64,000 nt of DNA from Pelecanus crispus. Taxonomy: Eukaryota > Chordata > Aves > Pelecaniformes > Pelecanidae. The position numbers were made by a program, and so were the translations under genes. The DNA lies in assembly GCF_030463565.1 (NCBI RefSeq), contig NC_134643.1, positions 167,050,491 to 167,114,490 of the forward strand, in the 5' to 3' direction. This document shows positions 56,801 to 64,000 of the stretch, piece after piece; position 1 is the stretch's first letter, and every line of letters begins with the position of its first letter. The notes beneath the pieces are model-generated. The model saw only the letters and a program-made list of their open reading frames with translations, was not told where the DNA came from and did no database searches.

Positions 56801-59800
56801 CTGTGAGGAGGCACGAGGAGAGACACGAGCAAAAGAACGGTCAATTCCTAAAGGAAAGATTTCTTGAAAGACACAGTCTGCGCTATTAGTTGTACACAGT
56901 TTTTTTTGCGGTGCCAGCGGGAGCGTCTTGCTTGCTACTTTACTCCTAAGAGTATCCAAAGTCAAGAGGCTCTGGATACAAATGATGGCCAAACGCATAT
57001 ATGAAAGCAGGTTGAGAGAGGATAAACAGGGGGGATGAGACCCAAAATTAATGAACTTAGTAGTGGTTTTACTTGTTCTGCAGACACCAAGTCTCTTTCT
57101 TTTCTCGATGGTCCAAGTGATGAGCAGTTGAGACCACTCAATTCTAGACTGAAAAAATGCAATTTAGCTGCAGTTCCTACTTCTTTTTCCTAGAACTGAG
57201 AAAGGGCTTTTGTGTTTTTTTCCTATTCTACTCATTTATTTAATCACCTCTTTCCCACAATTTGCCTTATTTATAGTTTTAGACTGACATGGCAAAAACT
57301 TAGTAATAACTTTCTTCAATAAGAGAGGACATTAAGATTTCTGACATGTTCATGCTTCATATAAAAGAGCTAAATTAGTTCCCAGTATGAACAACCTCAA
57401 AACACAATTTAGGAGGAGTGGTGCCTGTTTCCTGGCTCTCTGTGTATCTGAGATTCAGTGGGAGGTGTAAGAATTACACGCTGAAGTGGCAGAAATCCAT
57501 AGTAAGGACAGCTGCTTCTGTGAAAAATCAGAATTTTATTTCAGGTGTGGATTTTCCATCCAGTTGCACTAGAGGGAGTGAAGTTATTCTGCACAGCTAT
57601 GGAAAAGTCCTGTGATCTGTTTACATGCTTCCTGAAGTCTGATACATCTAGAGCTCCCCGTGCAGCCAGCCTGATCCATTTTGACTGGATAATTCCTGCA
57701 CCTAATGCAGGATTTGTAGCAATTACTATCACAGCTACGACTTTATCAAACCCAACCACTTGGTTCCAGCATTATCAGGTTTAAAATTTCTTTTAAAATT
57801 TTAAAGGGTTCTTTCTCTAGTTGTGCACAACTACTGGCCTGTATTACTGAACCAATTTACTAACTGCTTATACTAACCTTGTTCAGAAGAAAATCCTGGA
57901 ATTACACAAAATTCCCGCTCGCAGAAGACGGACTTACCTTTCAAATGTGTATTCACTTTCAGCCCTGAAGTAGTACACGTGGGATTTAAAATGTAGCTTG
58001 AACACATAATCTTTGTGAATGTTTTCAGATTCGGAAGGAATGGTAAGTGAATATCCCAATAAAGGAAGGCTGGCTAAAGGATGATTGTCCTGAAAAGAAA
58101 TGATGGAAAATGCTGTGAGATGGAATGCCCCTAAGTAAAAAGAGCACATAAGTAAAATGGAAGATAGATACACACTCATTTAAAGGTCATTGTCGCATTT
58201 CCACGTCTGCGTGGAAAAAAATACCAGCTGTATACAATGGTAATGATCTTAATTGTCTGGTAGTTTCAGCTTGCCCATCTTTATAGACCCCTCTCAGAAG
58301 GAGCTGCTGCAGGCTGATCCTGTCAGGAGTTCCTCCTAAGAAAGTTGTCTGAAATCTTGGACTTCTACTATTTTCAAACTGACAAACATAAAACTCCATC
58401 ATCTGGCATCGGCAGAGCACCGTGCGTGTTCATCCTCGGCTTGCAAACGCCTACTCCTTTAGAAATGTAGCGGCCACCCTGCAGCTTTCATTGCTTAAGT
58501 CCTTTCACCTCATGGCATGGTACGTATGAGCAAATCATTTCTTTATCCCGTTTACGTGTAGAATATCCTACAATTCATTCATTCCTTTTTTTTTTTTTTT
58601 TTAAATTCAGAAATTCTATCGTTAAGGATTTCTCTAGCAATGAAAGGACAATGTAGCAATTGGAATTGCTCAGATGGATTAATCACTGGCTGCTGTTCTC
58701 TCTCGCTTGACTGAAGTGTCAGTGACAGTAAACAAAATTTATAAGTCACCGTTAAGTTTTTAATTGTAATAATCTCAGATTTTGTACAAGAGAAAACTCT
58801 TGTTTAAACTCGCAGCACAATTTCTGAGCGGTAGCGATATCTGTGGCACTTTTAGGGATGATATGCACTGTGACTGCTGAAAATTTCAGGGCACAAGCAC
58901 GCGTTCTTCAGTGGACAAGCGAGCAGATTGTGAACGGGCTCTGCTCCACGTTCCAGCGTCAGTAAAGGCTGTGGAGCCGTGACCAGTGCACCTGCTTCTC
59001 CTGCCCACAGCATCCATGATGGATGTCCGCTTTCCTACGACCGCTTTGAAAAAAACAAAAGGTCTTCTCCAGCCACACACGCTTGTGCAGTCTGTTACCT
59101 GGTGCGATTTATAGAAGAACATACAGAAGTTGGTGAACACCACCCAAAGCTTCTGCCACCCGTTGCTGTTTTTGAATTTTCTTAGGAGATTTCCAGACAG
59201 CTGGTTCTGAAACAGATCAAAAGTAGCCAAATAAAACAGCGAAAGGTACCTGTGGTTTATTTATCATAAGAAAAATTATCTGCTTTTATCTGGTTGTATG
59301 TGACCTTGTTGTATGTGAAAATGTTTGGGTTGAATGGACATATTTTTCTTCTGCATTTTTCTACTACTAAGTAGTACTTTATGTAACATATTTTTTTGTT
59401 TGTAGCTGGGTACTTCCAAAACTTCAAGCTACTACACTTATTTTTTCTAGTTGAGGTGGCTTTCAGTAATATATTACCAAACATCGGTCAGTCTTGTTAC
59501 CCTAGTCTGTCTTTGTTGGTTTTAAATGATACGTAAATAGAGTAATGGAAACAGAAAGTCTGACATGAATTTGTGATGTAAAGGAAAATTATGACATACT
59601 TTAGAATTGCAGACAGAGCTTGAGCTCTCAGTACCCAGTGAGTTCACACGGTAACTTTTCAAAGATTTCAAAAGCAAGGCCTGTTAATCTTATTCTTAGC
59701 CGCTCTTCACATAGTGAAGATGTAAAGTCCAGCATCGTTGTGCCTTGCAAATGAAGGGGAGTTCTCAGTGCGTCATTAATCACTTCCCATTCCTTGTGGA

Positions 59801-62800
59801 CTGTAAGGGCTCTCTCCTGGATCAAAATAGCTGTTTACCTTATTCTCTTTATATAATGCAGAAGCTACTAACTTAATCTGTAAAGCTTAGGACTCAAAGT
59901 CTGGTGGTCCTGAGTTATCAGCTACAAATTAAATGTTCTTGAAAACGTTCTGTTTTCACCAGTTTTGGATATTCATGAAAGCCTTTGCTTTAAATCATCC
60001 CATTCTCTGATATCTGGACTGCTGCCTCCTTGCCCTAAGTTACAGGCGTTACTCCTTAATTTTCTGTTACCTCATTACTCTGGAGGATATCATAAAAGGA
60101 CAGGCTTTGCATTCGGTACCAGCAGACATATGAAATGGAAACAGGCCGCTGATCACTGATCAGTCCAGCAGGTAGGGAAGTACAGTCACTGACAGAGAGA
60201 GGATCTTCTACCACGAGAGAGACAGAAAGGAGGGAGAGACACAAAGAAAATAAACAATAATGCTGCAGTGAGAGCCACCAAGAGAATGACGTGAGCATGA
60301 GCGTAACCCGCCACGCATGGAACAACAGTGGAGCTGAAGATGTTTTCGCAGAGCAACGTACGTCTCCAGGGCGTGTTTGGTCTTTGCTGCTTTGTTTGCA
60401 TTCATTTCAGGCACGGGGAGGAACAATAATAAGGAACAACGAGCACTGATCTCAGACCAAAAGTTTTGCCTAACTCTTTTAATTGTTAGAATTATATCTA
60501 TTTATAACAAGCCCTCTGCTTTAGGGACGAATATGAGACCTTGTTCCGTGCCGAACTATTCCTCCCTTGCGGAATATAAGGGTATAAAGAGCAGAAAATC
60601 CGCCTGCATGGGATCAAAATGGGGCTCTACAGTTAGGGCTTTCTAGTACAGCATAATTTGCTTTGCCACATTTCAGCAGCTCACACCCTCTGTTGAAAAA
60701 CGGAGGCAGTTACACAAGCTATGAACGTTGCCTGCCCTTGCACCTCTACGTTCTGCCTCTGCAGCGCGTCTTCTCTAGAGCAACGGTGGCCTGACGTCTG
60801 AGGGCTGCCTCCTGAGCAGAAGCCAGCTCAGCTTTAAGATTCCTTTTACCGTTTTCGTTAAGCATAAATTTCCATTTGCTGCGGACTGCGATAAGGTACT
60901 CGGAGCTCCCTGGATCCTGTCTTGGGTGAAGGAAGAACACCTAAGCAGGCTTACCACCTCATCCTAAAACCTACACTGAACGAGGAGCCTTTCATTTTAA
61001 TCTTTGAAAAGTCAATGTCTGCATCTCGTCTGTTGAGTACAGAATTAACAAATGTGTATCAAATTGGCTCGGCTGTGATCAGGGGGGGAAAAAGGATTTT
61101 TCTTTTGAGGTGGAAAACGCAAATAAAGAAAAAGCAGATGAGACTGAGCAATGAGACAAGGTTCCAGAAAAGATGGCTAGGTAAAGAAAGTACATTAGTA
61201 ATACACATAATTAAAACTCTGGCTGCAGCAGCTAAAGACAATATCCTTTCAGCTCGAGCAATGACTTAATGCCTCTGTAACTGAAAGCATTAAGACAGTT
61301 TGACCTGCTTGCAATTTTAAAGGGCATCAGCATTTTTTTGGATGGTTACTTCTATGGAAATTACTGCTCTAACTGATTTGACAAAGATGCACTAAGGGAG
61401 CGGATGCGTGTGTCTTGACCGATGGTTTATGCCATCGTTTGGAGTCGGTTAAATAGGTGCGCCTGAAACTTCCCCAGAAGGAGACGACAGATTAGTGCAC
61501 TTATTAAGGAGGAGCAAAAAGGAAATTGTCATTCAAGAGCAAGTCTGGAGCTGCAGGTCAGATCGTTCTGAGGCAGATACCTCCACAGCAATACTAAAGT
61601 CGATCATTGAAACACTGGTATTTCTGTGCCAGCAGACGTGCACCGTAGTGTTGCCACGGTGTGGTGACTGACGTTCGAGTGAGGTGCGGGATGCACTGAG
61701 GTCGTCCTCAGATTCCTGGTCTACAGTAGTTTCATCAGGAGACTCTATGAAATGCAGGGAAAAAGCATCTTTCTTCCTCTATGCAACAACATATATAATT
61801 GGAAAAATTAAACAAATCAATTCTGTCCACAATATTGTGAACTAATTTTAAACCACACTTCCAGAAATAATTTTGTGCAGATGTTAAGTAGTCTTTTTTT
61901 TTTTTTTTTAATACGTGTTTCTGCACGTGTTAGAATCAAAGACTAACTACCATGCTTTGATGGAGCTTCTAATACCTTCCAAGGACAGGCACTGCCCAAA
62001 TCTTGTTAAATAGTTCCTGGAATCATTATGTTTAAGTCACTTCTCTATTCAATGAAACTTTCTGCTAACATCAACAAGAACATTAAAATGGCACATATAT
62101 AAAGCTATAGATATGCAAATCAACTTCAAATGTACCAGTTTGACCTGTGGCCAGCATTTTTCACCACTTTGCTTAGAAGCAATCACCAATCATGCTGACC
62201 AAAGTGAATAAAACCTATTCTCTGGCATTTACTTACTATTGTCAGGTGGGCTGCTAGCCAGTAACTCTGGGGCAGGGCCACTGCTTTTCTCTGCCAGGTC
62301 TATTGCCATCTGAATGTCCTCTGTCCATTTGTCCATTTCGGCACGGGTACTAACAATGAAAATGCAGGTTTTATTCACTTTCATGCAGGCTGAAAGCAAA
62401 CTCTAAGAAACAGTCACAAGCTGAACTTACTTTTAATGTAAATAAATAAATTCAGACACAAGATGCTAGGGTTTTTCTCCCAATAACTTAGTTTTGGTTC
62501 TGACTTGCACGATTGCCACTCTATTTTGTCCCACTCACTTTTTTTTTTTTTTTAAAAAGCAAGTGGCTTTCACAAAAGCATACACCTTTGAAATTGTTTT
62601 AGGAGCAAATCCAAACAAAATGACACCTCTCTGCTTTTCTATCTCTCCCACTGTGAAAGCTGCAGAGAAATACGGTTTATGTGTGTATGTTGTCTCCACT
62701 GAATTACCTTGCAGCAACAATGATGGACTGGTGTTGACCTCGTAGTGTTAGACAATGAGGAACCCCCCATTCCTCTTCACTTTCTTCTATCTGAGAGATA

Positions 62801-63985
62801 AAAGCCCAAATGCAGTCAGATTGCAGGAAGTATGTATTTCTTAAGGTGAATAAGTGAACTGAACAAGCTCTTACCATCGGGGGGAAAAAAAACTAAAGAG
62901 AAATATTCACAAACAACAGTTTCGAGCTAGGTGTTGAGAAAAAAATGGTGGCTTGCAAGTTGGAAAACCAGTAAGTTCTGCAATAACCTCTTAAACCAAA
63001 AGCATGACTTTGCTTTGTGTCCAAAAAGAGAAAGGAAAATAGTATTTTTATCAGAAGAGTGATTCATCATACAAAAGGATATGCTAAATGCTGGGAGTGC
63101 TCTGGACACTGCAGCATAACACAGTTCTGTTGTGAACAACTCCACACCAAACGGACATCAATAATTGAGTAGACTCCTAGAAACGCTAGATAAAACTTGA
63201 AGCCTCCCAGGTGTTTAGAGAAATTCAGTTACTGTGGTGGCGATCACCTAACTCAATTCTGAGGAAAACCGTATGGAATACATACAAACCCATGAGAAGT
63301 TCCAATGAAAATAAGGGGGAGGAATGAAAGTGTTTTGAAACTAGCAAAAATATTTTTTATATCCTATAAGGAGAAGAGGTAACTAGGTGCTATTGGCTCG
63401 AACTGGCTGTTTTCCAGAAAAATTGCAAGAGCTCCAAATGACATATTGCTGCCAGTTTCCCACTACTTTGGCTTTAAGATACAGAGCTGAAAACATCAGG
63501 AAATGTTTTTTTATAGAAATTAGATTGTCGCTACCGCACAGTGTGTCTATAAGCAATTGGTGATGAATTACTTGTAAGAATCATGGCTGAACTTACGGTT
63601 TAAAAAAATAAAGAACCCATCTCACGAAAGTTTGCATTATGAGGAAGCTGTCCCCCCAAACTACCTTTTTTCCCCCACTTCTGCTATATAATCACCTTTG
63701 TGTAGAAGGCTGCATAAACACATGCTGAACCCAACACAGCCCCATCAGGCACTGCAGAATGAAACCACAAGTACTCTGAATCAGCAAATAGCCCTTGGCT
63801 GCTGCTTTCAGTCCAGCAGAAATTCATCAAGCAATTAAGACGGGACCACAAATGGCCATTTAAGCATGAATCCCTCAAGTTCTCACAATACTTACTGTCA
63901 TGCCGTACAGTGGAAGATGCCCATGGACTTTAAACTGATTTGATGCTGTCAGGCCTCTACTTGTGTACAACAAAATATCGTTAAA
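56719..63985 (-). CDS. FARP1: FARP1 (FERM, RhoGEF and PH-domain protein 1), C-terminal 263 residues over seven exons
   Basis: FARP1 is a membrane-associated Rho/Rac guanine-nucleotide exchange factor that links surface partners (class A plexins, SynCAM1) to actin in dendrites and synapses. The catalytic DH domain and FERM domain lie upstream, outside the window. Seven - strand exons with matching phases give 789 coding bases plus stop. Residues 1-78 of this piece are the second half of PH1 (LLYTSRGLTASNQFKVHGHL through MDKWTEDIQMAIDLAEKSS). Residues 79-150 form the Ser/acidic linker (SPPDNKSP, DQESEDDLSASRTSLERQ, HRGNTTVHVCWHRNTSVSM). Residues 151-247 are PH2 (NQLSGNLLRKFKNSNGWQKL to RAESEYTFERWMEVIRSATS). 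The tail is ASRTRALSHKEPHAY. FARP2 is the alternative, but linker and PH2 agree with FARP1, as does the STK24 neighbour. Confidence 0.96.
56801..57937 (-). other. FARP1: FARP1 intron
   Basis: No exon or repeat is recognised. The sequence contains a few short open frames without family resemblance. Confidence 0.65.
57938..58089 (-). CDS. FARP1: FARP1 exon: PH2 core
   Basis: This 152-base exon (acceptor TTCTTTTCAG, donor GTAAGT on the - strand) encodes DNHPLASLPLLGYSLTIPSE then SENIHKDYVFKLHFKSHVYY and FRAESEYTFE plus two bases of Arg. It is practically identical to the human protein. Confidence 0.98.
58090..59098 (-). other. FARP1: FARP1 intron with duplicated element copy B
   Basis: The intron holds copy B of the 113-bp element and a T17 run near 58586-58602. 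CpG frequency is higher than in STK24 introns (for example 58880-58980). No additional exon is recognised. Confidence 0.65.
58718..58829 (+). repeat. Duplicated element, copy B
   Basis: Same orientation as copy A on the + strand, 4.5 kb away, inside a FARP1 intron. The core 58759-58814 shares TAATAATCTCAGA-type and TTGTACAAGA, CTTGTTTAAAC blocks with copy A. Confidence 0.8.
59099..59206 (-). CDS. FARP1: FARP1 exon: start of PH2
   Basis: This 108-base, phase 0-0 exon (acceptor CTGTTTCAG, donor GTAACA) encodes NQLSGNLLRKFKNSNGWQKL then WVVFTNFCMFFYKSHQ. It carries the lipid-facing K/R residues of the first PH strands and the invariant Trp-Val-Val-Phe strand. Confidence 0.98.
59207..61580 (-). 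other. FARP1: FARP1 intron
   Basis: This 2.4-kb intron contains no recognisable exon or repeat family. Open frames on both strands are short and lack splice context. Confidence 0.65.
61581..61744 (-). CDS. FARP1: FARP1 exon: Ser/acidic linker between the PH domains
   Basis: This 164-base exon (acceptor TTTCATAG, donor GTATCT) completes Lys and encodes SPDETTVDQESEDDLSASRT, then SLERQSPHRGNTTVHVCWHR and NTSVSMIDFSIAVE. Numerous Ser/Thr next to acidic residues make it a likely phosphorylated linker (inference). Confidence 0.97.
61745..62236 (-). other. FARP1: FARP1 intron
   Basis: A short intron with a T15 run near 61893-61907 and nothing else recognised. Confidence 0.7.
62237..62349 (-). CDS. 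FARP1: FARP1 exon: PH1 C-terminal helix and linker start
   Basis: This 113-base exon (acceptor TTGTTAG, donor GTAAGT) completes Ser and encodes TRAEMDKWTEDIQMAIDLAE, then KSSGPAPELLASSPPDN and one base of Lys. The PH-helix Trp (in DKWTEDIQ) is present. Confidence 0.97.
62350..62707 (-). other. FARP1: FARP1 short intron
   Basis: A 358-base intron. It includes a T16 run near 62539-62555. Nothing else is recognised. Confidence 0.7.
62708..62790 (-). CDS. FARP1: FARP1 exon: PH1 middle strands
   Basis: This 83-base exon (acceptor TATCTCTCAG, donor GTAATT) encodes IEESEEEWGVPHCLTLRGQH then QSIIVAA plus two bases of Ser. Confidence 0.97.
62791..63895 (-). other. FARP1: FARP1 intron
   Basis: A 1.1-kb intron with no recognised exon, repeat or regulatory motif. 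Confidence 0.65.
63896..63985 (-). CDS. FARP1: FARP1 exon: PH1 strands (first FARP1 exon in the window)
   Basis: This 90-base, phase 0-0 exon (acceptor TTGCTTTTTAG, donor GTAAGT) encodes FNDILLYTSRGLTASNQFKV then HGHLPLYGMT. The FERM, FA, DH and first PH1 strands must lie beyond base 64000. Confidence 0.96.
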
Positions 63986-64000
63986 CTAAAAAGCAAGAAT

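Overview
This is vertebrate nuclear DNA, almost certainly from a bird. The window is AT-rich, with long introns, GT-AG splice sites, several CR1 LINE fragments (avian-type RT peptides and NATTCTAT-type 3' tails) and two LTRs of a kind common in neoavian genomes. There are no operons, CRISPR arrays, tRNAs or rRNAs. I cannot name the species. The CR1 and LTR families suggest a non-galliform neoavian bird, but that is inference.

Two protein-coding genes converge tail to tail. On the + strand, ten coding exons between 4586 and 50163 encode the last 417 residues of serine/threonine kinase 24 (STK24, MST3). This covers the whole GCKIII-type kinase domain, the linker with the caspase-cleavage position, and the C-terminal helices that bind PDCD10/CCM3. 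Only the isoform-specific first exon(s), which lie upstream of base 1, are missing. On the - strand, seven coding exons between 63985 and 56719 encode the last 263 residues of FARP1 (FERM, RhoGEF and pleckstrin-domain protein 1): the end of PH domain 1, the acidic/serine linker, PH domain 2 and the C-terminus. Every exon junction keeps phase. The order and orientation match human 13q32, where FARP1 and STK24 are neighbours with facing 3' ends.

Layout. 1-4585: STK24 intron. 4586-4816: first kinase exon. 4817-28693: one 24-kb intron with three CR1 fragments and simple repeats. 28694-33026: three kinase exons (hinge region, catalytic loop, activation loop). 33027-41088: an intron carrying a repeat cluster, with a 575-bp solo LTR flanked by a GTTGA duplication, two CR1 tails and an LTR of about 1.18 kb. 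41089-50163: the remaining six STK24 exons, followed by the 3' UTR with a poly(A) signal at 51085. 51111-56718: intergenic DNA plus the FARP1 3' UTR, including an unassigned CpG-island-like patch. 56719-64000: FARP1.

The observations most worth checking are: a possible alternative terminal exon of STK24 (45295-45661) that would remove the PDCD10-binding tail; a duplicated element of about 113 bp (54232-54345 and 58718-58829) on either side of the end of FARP1; the orphan CpG-rich patch at 53273-53570; and a changed caspase-site context in MST3. I see no sign of a wholly new gene system. The rest is ordinary intron and repeat sequence.
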